NCBI RefSeq assembly: GCF_027943255.1
Contig: NC_072892.1
Location: forward strand, 165,046,792-165,110,791
Source of the DNA: Anastrepha obliqua
Lineage: Eukaryota; Arthropoda; Insecta; Diptera; Tephritidae
Direction: 5' to 3'
Length of the DNA stretch: 64,000 nt
Notes under the pieces: model-generated
What the model was told of the DNA's origin: nothing
The model's input: the letters and a program-made list of their open reading frames with translations, nothing else
Database searches by the model: none
Part shown: in pieces, positions 21,730-33,815 of the stretch
Position numbering within the stretch: the first letter of the stretch is position 1
How the letters are laid out: each line of letters begins with the position of its first letter
Program-made: the position numbers and the translations under genes

Positions 21730-24352
21730 TGTCCGATGGTACCTAAAAATATTTTTCCACATCCTAGACGTGTGAATCTGGAACGCATGCTGACTGTATG
21801 ATCGTATAAACAATTACTCTGGACCTTATACATATTGATGCTTAGCCGTCTACGAGCTTGTGAGCACCTAAAGCGAGTACTCATTTTCTGAAAAAATTAG
21901 CTATGATATGTATAAGATGTCGTGTATCTTCTTAAAAAAAGAAAGATGGGCAATGCGGCGATTCCCAAATAAGAAGGTCAAGAAATTGGTCTATGTATCG
22001 ATGCATGTTTCAAAGATTATCACTGTCAAAATAAGCCATAAGACCGCAGCATTTTCATTTAGACATAATCTTTGTATCTTTGAATGAAACTGATATTAAA
22101 TAGACGTTTAGTTTCTTTTGTTTATTATTTTATAATTTTTAAAACATTTACTGCTTTTATCATTTTTTATATAAATATAATTTATTTTTTTATTTATTTA
22201 ATTTCATTATATTTCTTTTATTGAAGTGAAACTTCTTAGGCGTCGATGGACGAGCGAGAATGGAGAGTAAAATTTCAAGGTCATGCAACATTTTGGGCAT
22301 TTTCGTTCCGCGAGAGAGAAAAAAGATATAACGTAGAGGAAAAGGAGAGAGAGAGCTATACCTTATATTTATCTTAGGTACACTTTAGGCTACTTTTCCT
22401 GAGTTTTTCTTTGTGGTTGCTAATTTCTAGTGAGAAATAACAGTGTCTACTTTTTGGTCCCATTTTTTTGGCGTTTTTTTTGTTGCCTACTTTTTGGCGC
22501 TTATTTCCGTTTCCTGGCTAGTGCTTGTGCGTACTATAAAGTGCTATCTATTCCGGCGTCGGATTTATTGGTATTCCCTTGCGGTAATTTGTGCTGTTGC
22601 TGCGGTCCTGGAATAGCTGAGTTTGTGCAGTGATAAACGTTCGGAGTAGTGCGCGTTGTTGCCACGATTACCTACACAGGACGACCCTTCTCCGTGTTTT
22701 GTAAATTTTGTCTATTTGTATTCTCTGCAAATATTGTGAATTCCTTTAGATATACTATATATTCTTTCTCTCTGTCTCTCTCTCAGTCCCTCTCGGGTCT
22801 CACCCTCTTTCTTTGTCTGCCTTTATGCGTACTATGCTACACGCACTTTTTATTTTTTGTTTCTATATTTATTTTAATTAATTTAATTACACAATTTTTT
22901 TATATTATTTCTTTTTTTATTTTACTTCATACTGTATTTTAAAACCGCTTTATTTTATCTGCCCCAAGCGTTGTTCTCTTTGAGCGCTAATTGCTATTTG
23001 GTTGTGCCACAATTTCATACGTTACACATCAATTTCTGTAAGTGAATGCACAAATCACGGCCGAGATGCTGTATGCGCACCCACACACGCACATTTCTGC
23101 ATATGAAGGCTTACCCAGCCTGTTTCCTCCTCCCCATATGACTGATTGGTCCACTTTCAATCATGTTTTAATCAACAACACCAACAACATATTTCAGAAA
23201 AATCTGTTTATTTTTGTTGCTTTTTTGTTTTGTGTTTGCCTTCAACCATTATCATTTTTTTCGCCATCGCACACTCGCCGCCTCGGACAGGTGTAGTTGG
23301 TTGTTGCTGTACACGGCTGCTGCCTTCAGGTGAAATCACATTTAATTTGCTCCAATTTTATGTTTTGCTTTTCTGTTTACCGGTGCGCGGAATTTTTATG
23401 GGCGATTTGTGCGCGAAATTGAATCCATTTGTGTGCATGTTTTGAATTGATTGCCGATCAGTAATTGAACTAGGAATAGCTTGTGCGGGCCGATGGTGAA
23501 TTAATAGTATGGGAGAGATTGCAGTCTGGTTTTACCCGATCGAAATTTACATGTACAGATTTTGTAGCGATTTTTGTGTTGTATTTTCTGTTTTAGTTAT
23601 AAAAAAATACGTACAGCCGGAGCAAAGGCTGCAGGTGAGTGAAATCATACGAAAATTCAAACGAGAATTAAATACAAATATTTTTGCTGGCTTGTTTATA
23701 GAGCCATCGGAAAACGTGATTTTATTTGTTTATGCCAAATAAAAAGTTTAATTTTGCTTTATTTCACAAGTGATTTTGTGCACCATTAAAAAAATAAGTA
23801 AAAAAAAACAACACGAAGAAAATATTATCAGTTTTTTTAATGTATTAGAGGTTACTTGAAATTCTAAAGATGTGCCTAGAAAATTCGGTATTTGATAATG
23901 GAAATTCAGCTTAAGTCGGGTTAGATTAGGCGAGTGGGTTTCCAAGAGCTTAGTAGGATCCCTAAAAGGTTATCCCGATGTTCAATAAATTTTCGCCAAA
24001 ATTGCTCTACATATTTCTAAACTTTTACTTTCCGTGACGGTACCTGTGCCCTTGAAAAAGCGGTCCTCAAGAATTTTGGAAGTGGTGTAGTGACCTGCAT
24101 AGACTTCTGTTCTTCTCCGAAATTCGCAGTTAATGGCCATTCAGCATGCATACGAATTCTCATAAGAAATCTTATGTTCCTCTTTGAAAACTTCGTTGAA
24201 ACGAAAACACCATTAGTTTCCTCAATCCACTTAAACCGTCTAGTTCACTTCAGAGACTTTCATCTTCAACAAAGAAAAGCAATTTACGCAACATACGTGG
24301 TTAGTAAATATTCTACCGAAATTCACATTAAAATCTACATTTTTTTAACTTT
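21730..24352. other. Non-coding stretch, nothing recognised
   Basis: No gene or mobile element recognised in about 2.6 kb. Pyrimidine-rich tracts (CTCTCTCT near 22765, T-rich near 22840-22930) generate Phe-rich open frames without known domains. A GA-rich run lies near 22345. Confidence 0.4.
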
Positions 24353-24361
24353 AGTCCCAAA

Positions 24362-24393
<32 letters not shown>

Positions 24394-25143
24394 TTTCGTT
24401 TATTTGCAATCTATTTTTAAAATAATAAGCAAATTATCTAACTATTAACAATTTGACTTATATTATTGAGCTCCATTGAGGTCAATAATAATATATATGT
24501 ATACTACGATTAATGTACACTTATATTCAGACTTATGTGTTAGATTTTAATACATTTTAATATTAGATTTATCTATTAGGTTCTGAATGGAATGTCCAAT
24601 ACATGATGTCTTTTAAGTCTATTAATTTCATTAGTTTCATCAAGTAATGTAATTGCTAGCGGGTTATCGTGATAACTTAATCTCTGTAAATATTTTGTGG
24701 TAATTTTTTTAATTTCATCTTTTATAAAGGGAATTTCTAGATCAGTATGTATGGCTTTATTTGTGACGAACCAGGGTGCACTTGTGATAAGTCTTAAAGT
24801 TTTTGACTGATATCTTTGCAGAATTTCTATGTTAGAATTGCAAGCAGTTCCCCACAGTTGTACTGCGTAGGTCCATACTGGCTTTAGTATAGCCTTATAT
24901 ATTAATATTTTGTTATTTAGATTAAGTGTTGATTTTGGTCCTAGTAGCCAGTAAAGTTTGTTTGTTTTTATCTTTAACTGGGTTGTTTTTGCTTGAATAT
25001 GGCATTTCCAGGTTAGCCGTTTGTCCAAATGTATGCCAAGGTATTTGACCGTATCATGTTTGGGAATTATATTACCATTTAGATAGAGTGAAGGGCATTC
25101 TTTCCGTCTCAATGAAAACAAAACATGCACAGAAGTCCCAAAG
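24353..25143 (-). mobile_element. Young 5'-truncated Jockey-type LINE with 28-nt tail and target duplication
   Basis: AGTCCCAAAG is present at 24353-24362 and 25134-25143, bracketing 24363-25133. Just inside the left copy is a run of 28 T (24363-24390), the poly-A tail of a minus-strand retroposon, followed by a short 3' untranslated region and an uninterrupted coding remnant ending at 24576. Perfect tail, perfect duplication and an open frame together indicate a recent insertion. Confidence 0.93.
24576..25133 (-). pseudogene. Jockey-clade reverse transcriptase, C-terminal ~185 residues
   Basis: Reads SVHVLFSLRRKECPSLYLNG, HDTVKYLGIHLDKRLTW, then LYWLLGPKSTLNLNNKILIY, KAILKPVWTYAVQLWGTA, SNIEILQRYQSKTLRLI and APWFVTNKAIHTDLEIPFI, all conserved post-catalytic blocks of Jockey/F/Doc-type RT. 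The catalytic YADD box lies upstream and is absent through 5' truncation; codons beyond 25133 belong to the flanking DNA. No stop or frameshift in the retained part. Confidence 0.9.
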
Positions 25144-25628
25144 TTGACACGATTTTTTGCTTGAGGAGATTTTTTGCTTAAAAAAAAAATTGCGAAACGA
25201 AAGTTGTTAACGAGGGAATATTGTGCAGAAATCGATACTAAAATCTTCATATGTTTGCTTTAATTTTAAAACTGCCAAGCAACTCATTTCCATGGGTTTA
25301 TCGCCTTAAGCAAAAATCTTCTCAAACAAAAATGCTTCCTGGAATCCGCAATGAGATTTACATATTCGCAAAAACTCATTTTTTGACCCCTCGCTAACTA
25401 TGCTATAGTAAAAAAGAATTAATTTCAATGAGCTGCATACCGCAAAAGCAAACGAGAAAAAAGTACTCTGAATGTGAACCAGAATCATACATGAATTTTT
25501 TTAAGAACTCACCTGCAGCACCCCTTAGCAGATTAGCTCATAGACTAAGGCACTTATTAACATTACTTTGCAGAGCTTCCGTAAAATCATCACAGATATG
25601 GCAAACAATTGTTGAAGTATCACTGGAA
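25144..25628. other. Non-coding stretch
   Basis: Flanking DNA with no recognised feature. Confidence 0.4.
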
Positions 25629-25803
25629 CTATCATTCGGAAGTGCGCAGGCTTGAAACTTCTGACACGAAACACCAAATAATAGAAAAATAAGTTTCTAA
25701 CAGCGGTGACACTCAACAGACAATGGCCAACCTCCGAGTGTATTTCTGCCATGAAGAAATTCCTCATAAAATTGCCGTACGGAGGCGGAGTAAAACAGTA
25801 GGT
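25629..25803 (+). mobile_element. tRNA-derived SINE, copy C (partial)
   Basis: Covers the end of the head (CATTCGGAAGTGCGCAGG, degenerate B-box), TTCTAACAGCGG, GACAATGGCCAACCTCCGAG, TATTTCTGCCATGAAG, TTCCTCATAAA and TTGCCGTACGG, then stops before the GGAGGAGGAGCTCGG part. Diverged copy of the head type also seen at 34732 and 49685. Confidence 0.75.
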
Positions 25804-26029
25804 AGCTAGATAGGTAGACAGAAGTGGCAGTCCGTCTACCAAAATAACAGTTTATATGCCACTCCTTAAACTATTTTGCTTTAAGTGCAAACCCATTGAT
25901 CTGGCTGACGCTAAATCTAAGGTCATCAGTATTATTCAAGAATCTAAACCTAGTGATATGCTACATGGGACAATAACAGAGCAAATGTCTCACATACTCT
26001 TTCTCCTCCTCATTCTTGCAGCTTCTGTC

Positions 26030-26590
26030 TCTTCTTAAACCTTTGAGCATGTCGACCTAGGAGGCAATGACCTGTCATCAAAGCAACTAATTTGGAGACG
26101 TTTTTCCTTGACCATTAAGCAGCGATTTTGAGCACCGGATGTCTAAAATTCGTTTTGTAGCATTACATATACGGCTACAACCCTTTTCGTGTTGGCTCAA
26201 GTGTAAATGCTACCTACACCATGCAGTTTGTCAGTTGACGGGGATATATTATATCTATGTACGATCTCCATATCGAGAGGGAGGCGACTGGTAACGCCCA
26301 CTCTCGTTAATTTGTCTGTCTCACAATTCTCCGCTATGCCAATATTACCTGACACCCATATCAAATGGAAGTGGAAATATTTCGCGTTCTTGTTAAGAGA
26401 CGCCCGACATTTGCGAGCAAAGATGGAATTAGTGACGAGAGAGTCTTAAACGCCGCTTGGCTATCGGAGTAAATATAGATTTCTCTAAAGGAAGTCCCAT
26501 TTTTGCCTAACGAGACAGGTGCTACCTCATTAATGGTTAGTCTGATTTACGTTACTCTGCTTACGAGGACGAGCCGGAACTAAAGGCAAC
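26030..26590 (-). mobile_element. LINE RNase H / C-terminal fragment
   Basis: Minus strand reads FREIYIYSDSQAAFKTLSSL (RNase H core, DSQAA), ARKCRASLNKNAKYFHFHLI, WVSGNIGIAENCETDKL (the H-x-GI block with the histidine replaced), and after more frames VALMTGHCLLGRHAQR, the segment just before the C-terminal zinc finger. This arrangement is that of I/LOA/R1-like LINEs. Several frameshifts; the RT is missing. Confidence 0.75.
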
Positions 26591-26648
26591 GAATTTTCGT
26601 TTTTTTTATATAGAAGAAAACACCCAACACCGTCAGTGGAAAAAATTG

Positions 26649-26700
26649 TCAAAAATTAACGTTATTTTTGAGCCACTTGAAACCTGCACTTTGTTAGAAC
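26649..26700. repeat. Short interspersed repeat R3, copy 2
   Basis: GTCAAAAATTAACGTTATTT ... CCACTTGAAACCTGCACTTT; see copies at 4400 and 54703. Confidence 0.5.
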
Positions 26701-26833
26701 AAAATTCAATGGACTACAAAAGTGCATACTAGAAAATTTTCCAAAAATTTTAGTTAAAAGTAAAATTATTGAACATAATGAAATATTAAAAGTAATTTGA
26801 GGTTTTCCTGAATATTCGCCGAATTTTAATATA

Positions 26834-28097
26834 AAGGGCGGTTAAGTTTCAAGGGCCGGTGTTGATTTTGAATAAAATACAATTTTTTTAGGAAATTATT
26901 GGCATGCCTTTTTATTATGATAATATTGGTATGGCTCAATTACGTATGGAACAAAATATTGGCCAAATGGCCGCCGCGGCCTCGGCGGCACACCTCCAAC
27001 CGATGGTCCAAATTTTCTATTACGCTGAGGCATAATTGAGGTTCTATGCCTCTAATGTGCCGAATTATCTCATCCTTTAGCTCTTAAATTGTTGCTGGTT
27101 CATCGACGTACACCTTATCTTTCCAATAATCCTAAAAAAAGAAGTCTAACGGTGTATCACATGATCTTGGCGGCCAATTCACATCACCGCGACATGAGAT
27201 AATTCGGCCATCAAATTTTTCGCGCAAAAGAGCCATTGTTTCGTTAGCTGCGTGACAAGTGGCACCGTCCTGTTGAAACCACATGTCGTCCACATCCATA
27301 TCTTCCAATTCGGGCCATAAAAAGTTCGTTATCATCCCACGATAGCAAACAGTATTCACAGTAACTGCCTGACCGGCCTTATTTTGAAAAAAATACGGCC
27401 CAATGATGCCTGGTTTTTCGGCAATCACTCTTGGATTATCATTGGCCCAAATGCGGCAATTCTGCTTATTGGCGAATCCACTGAGGTAAAAAGAAAATTT
27501 GCCTCATCACTGAAGATGATTTTCTTTGAAAATTGGTCATTCACTGTTGCCATTCCTGCCACCATTCTGACCATTGACGACGCTTGAAATGGTCAAGAGG
27601 CTTTAGTTCTTGAGTCAATTGCACCTTGTAAGCGTGTAAATGCAAGTCTTTATGCATAATGTTCATCAACGACGAGCGTGAGGGCTGCAATTGTTGGGCA
27701 CGAGGACGAGTTCAAGTGGACGGCTCTTCAACCACACTATCGCGAACAGCAGAGATATTTTCTGCAGTACGAGCTGTACAAGCTTGCACTGGTGTTTTCA
27801 CATCTCTTACAGACCCGGTTTGTTCAAATCTTTGCACAATTTTTCCGATTATACGCACATTTGGACGATTAAATTGACCGAAAAAATCACGAAGTGCGCG
27901 ATATGCATTTTGATTTGAAAGCCCGTTTTCATAATAAGCCTGAATAACTTTAACGCGTTGCTCGATTGTGTATCTTTCCATTGTTCAAATTGAGTTAGTC
28001 TGAAATTGAAAAATGTTGAATGAAATGCCAAAAAAAATTAGACGTTTAGATGTGGTTCACATTCCACATCGGCCCTTGAAATTTTGTACAAACCCTT
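26834..28097 (-). mobile_element. Near full-length DD41D (rosa-like) transposon, 1264 bp
   Basis: Flanked by TA (26832-26833, 28098-28099). Left end AAGGGCGGTTAAGTTTCAAG GGCCGGTGT; the right end's reverse complement is AAGGG then an indel then TTTCAAGGGCCGATGT, so the inverted repeats share a 16-bp core. Size and coding content are those of a complete element carrying relatively few inactivating changes. Confidence 0.88.
26940..27981 (-). pseudogene. DD41D (rosa-like) transposase, nearly complete
   Basis: Begins MERYTIEQRVKVIQAYYENG (helix-turn-helix; start at 27979-27981), continues GQFNRPNVRIIGKIVQRFEQ, TGSVRDV, SRRRAQQL, LHLHAYKVQLTQELKPLDH, IIGPYFFQNKAGQAVTVN, MWFQQDGATCHAANET (second catalytic D), NWPPRSCD-PLDFF (third D; one residue is missing, giving a gap of 40 rather than 41), VYVDEPATI*ELKDE, and GGHLANILFHT then stop at 26940. 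About 347 codons in total, with at least one stop and one or two frameshifts. DD41D transposases integrate at TA like other mariner relatives; the family was named from Ceratitis rosa. Confidence 0.85.
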
Positions 28098-28143
28098 TAT
28101 TTTGTACAAAGGTTGAAGCGTTGCGTTAAATGATTTTTGTTGT

Positions 28144-28499
28144 AGTATAAAATATATATACTATATATATATACATAGTATATAATTGGGTGTTTGGGTG
28201 TTTGGCCGAGCTCCTCCTCCTATTTGTGGTGTACGTCTTGATGTTGTTCCACAAATGGAGGGACCTACAGTGTCAAGCCGACTCCGAACGGCAGATATTT
28301 TTATGAGGAGCTTTTTCATGTCAGAAATACACTCGGAGGTTTGCCATTGCCTGCCGAGGGGCGACCGCTATTAGAAAAAAACTTTTTCTTAATTTTGATC
28401 TTTCACCGAGATTCGAACCAACGTTCTCTCTGTAAATTCCGAATGGTAGTCACGCACCAACCCATTGGGCCACGGCGGCCGCCCAAAAAGTATAAAATA
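28144..28499 (-). mobile_element. tRNA-derived SINE, copy D, with 11-bp target duplication
   Basis: AGTATAAAATA at 28144-28154 and 28489-28499 brackets the body. Minus strand: GCGGCCGCCGTGGCCCAATG head with B-box GGTTCGAATCTC, then TCTAATAGCGGTCGCC, GGCAATGGCAAACCTCCGAG, GGAGGAGGAGCTCGGCCAAA and an AT-rich (TA)n tail. Inserted 47 bp from the DD41D element. Confidence 0.92.
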
Positions 28500-30930
28500 A
28501 AATAAGTATAAAATATAGTTTCATAAAAAAACAACTGAAATTAAAACAGAAATAAATAAATAACCAAAACTTGCCCAATATGTGGTACATTCCTTTTGAC
28601 TCTGTGGAAATGTTAAAGTTGTGGTCATATCATTAAGTACATTTTAGTAGATTCTGAGCAAAAAACGTCATACCACATCCGCTTCTGTAGCAATAGAAAC
28701 GAGTAAGGAATTTCGAATACCACATTCTTTTAAAAAAATTCAATTCTTTGTGCACTCATTGCGCTTATCAGCAGCTCATGCGAATAAAACTGATACTTAT
28801 TTATAAGTAACTCAGTATTTTGGCATTTGAAGGGCGCTGAGTGCTCGTTAAGCCATTCAGTTACGCTTCGTTTAATGCAAAATCAACTATTCGATTCGAG
28901 CAGCATTCAAAAGGAGATTACGAACAAAATTTATGAAATATTTTTCTTTGGAAATACATGTTAAAAGGAATTATGAATAAAAAAAAAAAACAACAAGCGC
29001 AAAAGGTATTCGCGCACTAATGAGAAGTTATTTCACTTGGCAAGTAAAAAGTTGTACGTTCATATGAGTGAATGAATAAGCAACGAAAGGGAAACTATGA
29101 CAATAAGACGAAAGAGTAGTTCAAGTGAATTATAGTTTATCTACAATATAAAAAAGTTTATCATTCAACAGAAAATGTGCAAGTTTGGGTGCATGAATGA
29201 CACTAAAGGGTGGGCAAAAAGAAAAAAATTCAAATAAAATAAAAACCAGAGTTAAAAAATGCTAAGAAAATGTAAGTACATAGACAAAGGGTTCGGTATG
29301 CGCTGTGCATGCCCATACAGGAATACGAGTATGTGTGTGAGTGTTAGATAGCCCGACTAACCACCTGACGAGGCAGGCAGCTAACCCACCAGGTGTGGTT
29401 ACGAATTAAATGGAATAATTCCTAGTAATGTAGCGAAGAGACAGGTATTGAATTACAAAAAAGGAAGATAAAGGCAAAAATGCTAAGCGCAGGATGATGT
29501 ATGCACATACCATCACACATACATACATACATAGATTCATGCTTGTAATATATATACGAACATGTACACTCATTTGCCCCTTGTAGTGCAGCGTAGCAAA
29601 TGTCAAGTTGCTTCACATTTTAGCTGTTGTTCTCCTTCAGGTGAACATTTGACTTAGCACACGCTGTTCTTCTCGAATTTCAGCACTCAAGTTATGAATG
29701 GCGCAAAAAGGAGTCGGCAGTTAAACCCACAATGTCTCAATTTTCTTTATGAGAAATAAGTTGGTTGAGTTGGGCGTGAGCCCAAAAAAAGTTACACACC
29801 ATAGCGATCGATATGAGACCAAAATAAAAAAAGGGCTAATATACATACACACACACACACACACATATATGCATAGAAAAAGCATGCATAGCAGTTACAA
29901 GCCAGGAATAACAATAACCCGCATTGTGAGTTTGAAGCAGTAGGAAAATAGAAAAATAACAAAAACCACAACTATGACGAAGGGTTAAGTAGTCAAATAA
30001 CAAACACAAATTCTATACCGCATAGCGTGAACCTCGAACTGCAAGTGTATCGCGATGCGAGGCATTGAGTGTGTGTATGTGCGTGTGTGTGCGTGAGGGA
30101 TTGGGGTTCACGCGACGTATTTCCGGCCTAGTTTCTTGTGTGTTCTTTTCATACTTCAGCTAGTTAATAATTTCAGCTCGCGAGTTTGCGCCTCCTTCGC
30201 TTCGCTGCGTTAGACTGCGCCTTTAGGTGTAAGTGCAGCACTCAGGCGCTAGATTTATGCATTCAATTTTTCATATTTTTTGTAGTTTTTTGTTTTTTTT
30301 TTTTGTTTTATTTTTATTCCGGCATGAAATTCGTTTCATTCTTCGCATTTTCCCTAACGCGCAGGCTTCAGTCCCTGCCAACTACATCTTCATCCATCCC
30401 CTGCCTACTTGAGCCTGAGTGACGCTTGTTCGCTGTCGCCTAGTTGTACATATGTGTGTGTGTGCATGCATGTGCTTGTTTTGTTGTGTTTGCTGTTGCA
30501 TGCATCGTGCATCCTTGACTTAAGTGGCAACCACTTGCGCATATTTGAAGCTGAATTTATGAGATTTTTTTTGTATTGTAGAAAAATGAAAAGTTAGTGG
30601 AAATAAATTGGAAATTTAAATTGGTCCAAGGAATTTTGCCATCGACAAGGAATTTTGCCATCGGTCAGCGATTTTAAATCTTAAATTTATATACAGAGCT
30701 ATACAGAGGAGAACATCAAGCCCAGTTTCAAGTATGAGAAGCCCGATCAAAGGCAAAAGTATCACTTATATACATACATACATATGCATGTGCATTAGGG
30801 TGACACTATTTGCTCTTAAAATTTATGACCGACTTTGTTTTAGCGACTAAAGTATTCGACGAACAAAAACCTCCAGTGAAATATAGCTCTAAAATTTATT
30901 CCGAGCTTCTTTAATTTTAATTTAATTATT
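28500..30930. other. Non-coding stretch with microsatellites
   Basis: No gene recognised. (AC)n at about 29843-29866, (GT)n near 30069-30092, CATACATACATA near 29517 and 30770. A T-rich tract near 30285-30315. ATGTGCATTAGGGTG at 30787 also begins a segment near 49494, a possible shared repeat end. Confidence 0.4.
29843..29870. repeat. (AC)n microsatellite
   Basis: About ten AC units followed by ATATATG. Confidence 0.95.
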
Positions 30931-30954
30931 AATCCCCAATCAATTGCTAACTAT

Positions 30955-31670
30955 TTTTGGAAGAAAAAAAAAATTTTTTTTTCAAAAAAATAATGCATTT
31001 CTCGTACTCAAAAACACAATAAATATGTATGTGCATTTTCTTCAAAAACAAAAAAAAAAAATTTTTATAAAAAAAATGTTAATTTAAATTAAAAAAAAGT
31101 AAAAAAAATTTTAAATTTAAAAATTAAAAAATTAAAAGATTTTTGTTTTATAAAAAACATTTTAATTTAAAATTTAAAAAATTTTTTAGCTAGTATCCAA
31201 AAAAATTTTAATTTTTTAATTTTAGTTGTTAGTGTCCAAAAACGAAAAAATTTAATAAAAATTTAAAAATTAAAAAAATATATATTTGCTTTTATAAAAA
31301 AAACAACATTTAAATTTAAAATTAAAACGAAAATTTTTGTTAGAATCCAAAAAAAATTAAAATTTAAGAACTAAAAATTTTTAATTTTAGTTGTTAGTAT
31401 CCAAAAAAAATTTAAAATTTAAAAATTTTTAATTATAGTTGTTAGTATCCAAAACAAATTTAAAAAATAAAAAAATAATACATAAAAAAAGTTTTTATTT
31501 AAAAATTTAAAAAATAAAAAAAATTTATGAAAAAAAAAATTTTTTTTAAATTATAAGCTAATTTTTGTTTGTAAAACAACCTTTTTTCTTAATTTGTAAA
31601 TTTTAAATTTTTTTTGAATACTAACAACTAAAATTCAAAAATTTTAAAAATTTTAATTTTTAAATTTTGT
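30955..31670. repeat. AT-rich block with repeated GTTAGTATCCAAAA motif
   Basis: Nearly pure A/T sequence in which GTTAG(T/A)(A/G)TCCAAAA recurs near 31190, 31226, 31338, 31392 and 31441 on the plus strand and in reverse complement near 31614 and 31667. The spacing is irregular; arms of opposite orientation could pair. Confidence 0.6.
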
Positions 31671-32113
31671 TTGGATGCTACGCCCCAGCGAATGCCAGCT
31701 GTAGAAGTGTAAAGTCTGCTTTTTCGAATGCAGTACCTCTCGCTTTTTGAAACAAACCAGCATAAGCAGAGTTTTTGTTCACATTCGATTTTGCACCGGA
31801 AAAATGTTAAGTATCTACTCATACAATAAAACAAGGATTCTTTGTGAATTTTCACATGACATTTGGAAAAAGTGCTACTGGAACTTCTGATTTTTTAGAA
31901 GAAATCTTTGATAATGCATTTTGTCGATGAAGGGAAGGAACCAGGTAGGAAGAAGAGGCTTTGGGTTAAAGGATGACGACCAACGGCGTCGATTTACGTT
32001 CGTATTAAGCGCGTCAAGCTACTGATGGACTTCACCAGGTGTATGATATTTACACCCGCAATATCCGCAAGAGCAGCGAAAAAGTGAGAGCCCAGATGTT
32101 TAAAACCTTTGCC
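31671..32113. other. Non-coding, nothing recognised
   Basis: Higher-complexity sequence without identifiable domain; a possible degraded retroelement, but no motif supports it. Confidence 0.35.
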
Positions 32114-32248
32114 TGTACACAGAAAGTAATTAAAATACTTGATCAAACTCATCTTTTCACAGGGCTACACTACCATGGATTGCGTTTTATTGCGTGATAA
32201 AGACCACCAGCGCGGAAGGAAATGAGGAGTTGAAACTAAAAAAAAAAA
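32114..32248 (+). repeat. 134-bp A-tailed repeat, copy 1
   Basis: TGTACACAGAAAGTAATTAA through CCAGCGCGGAAGGAAATGAG to a run of 11 A. Nearly identical to 33816-33949. The A-tail suggests a retroposed 3' end in plus orientation. No target duplication seen. Confidence 0.8.
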
Positions 32249-32985
32249 CCACTGAAGAGAGCAGGTTAGGTGAGAAGAAAGCGCTTGGATGATTGCACCT
32301 CGTCCTCCAAACAGCTTCTGCAGAAAGGACTTGAGGCAATCCCAAGCCTCATCGCATGGATACCAAATGGACAATATCCGGAAAGGCTACCTATCAAATT
32401 CGAGAGCTACGTCTTTGTTCACCTTAGAAGTTCCCTCGAGTGGCCTCGATCTACCCGTGGCGAGAAGGATATCGCGACTTTGCATGCGTGCGCCTTAGCC
32501 CAGCGCTCGCTGAGTTGACGCGAGACCCGTCTCTCTAGGAGCAGACCAAAGGTTCTCAAGAGAACCCCAATCCTCTCATTTTGCAATGAAACCATCTCCT
32601 AGACAGGGGACTAGAAAGCTTATCAGCCCAGCAGTTTTCCTCTATGCCGCTGTGAAACCGAAATGAGCCTAATGTCGAAGTATTCGGATGCAATCGAAAG
32701 AGAAGTCAGGCAATCCCCGACTTATTTCGAATGCAAAAACAGCGAGCCCAAGGCTCTAATTGCTGCTTAGCTATCGGAGTAGATATTATATTTACATCTT
32801 TTACAGCAATTACAGAAGTAAGTAAACAATCCACTGATTCCCTAATTGCGGCTACTTCCGCTTGGAAAATACTACAGTGGTCCGGAAGTCTAAATTTGAG
32901 CTTGATGGCGAGCTCCTCGCAGAATACTCCCCCACTATCTCCTCCGTCCAACTTCGAGCCGTTGGTAAATATATTATTCACGCCC
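32249..32985 (-). mobile_element. LINE RNase H and zinc-finger tail
   Basis: Minus strand: FTNGSKLDGGDSGGVFCEEL and FRLPDHCSIFQAEVAAIRES (RNase H with TDGS changed to TNGS; FQAE intact), HSGIEENCWADKL (the H-x-GI block), then FGIHAMRLGIASSPFCRSCL and the C-terminal zinc-finger region around LEDEVQSSKRFLLT. Frameshifts separate the parts. The 134-bp A-tailed repeat abuts its 3' end. I/LOA/R1-like LINE, 5'-truncated. Confidence 0.82.
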
Positions 32986-33815
32986 TGCCTCCATTGTTGG
33001 CTATATTGGCTCCTTATTGGCTACATTACTACCTTCACATTTTTGTTCAACTCCACAAAAAAGTAAGAAAATACCACCCCAATGACGAAAGGACAAATTT
33101 TGAGTTCTCCTCTAAAACAAAGCCGGCTAATTTCGCAGTGTTTGTCAAAAGGTTTCTATATTGAATTGACAAATTTTCTTAGAGTTGACGTCATAAGTTT
33201 TTCTATTTAAAAAAGCACGGTTCTTTTTGGAATAGAGGGTACATGTACATATACAGTTCGAAGATGCCACCAATTGTATGCGCTTTCTTCCTTCTGTCAT
33301 GCTGCTTGTTTAGATAAATCTCAAACTAAAAAAATTAATAAACAAAACAAATATCAGACGAAGAGTAATGAGAAAAAACAAAATAGTCAGAATGAAAGGA
33401 AAAATTCTAGTGATGCTGCTGTAACGAATGCATTTGCTGCAAGGAATGCCTAGAGTCCCGCTCACAGGGAGGTCTGACATTGAAGCGCCATGGCGCGAAG
33501 TGCTATACCTACATGTTGATGTAAAAAAATGGAGAGAATGCAATGAAAACGAAGAATATTGAAGTGCATTAATTAAAAGACTTCCAATCAAGCCTAATGA
33601 AGTTATCAAGCGCAGCAACCAAACAGGTATCGTACACAGATTTCCATAGTTAGTTTTAAGGAAAATTCTGGCTTGTGAGAATAAGTAAGATGCATAATTT
33701 GATCTGTGAACCTGCAACACGTAACGAATTAATTAAAATCATTTTACATATACTATCCCTGATTCAGTTCCTATAAAAATTTATACAAGTTTGGTCACGG
33801 TTATAAAAATTGTGA
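32986..33815. other. Unrecognised stretch between repeats
   Basis: A 136-codon minus-strand open frame (33310-33720) is hydrophobic but has no recognisable family; it is opposite A-rich sequence and is probably chance. Confidence 0.35.

Noticed and set aside
22640..23450. Host exon candidates in open frames of 80-100 codons
   Set aside because: Frames overlap on the same strand, are T-rich, and show no conserved motif or consistent codon use.
33310..33720. 136-codon hydrophobic minus-strand frame
   Set aside because: Opposite an A-rich strand; no family match and no initiation or splice context.
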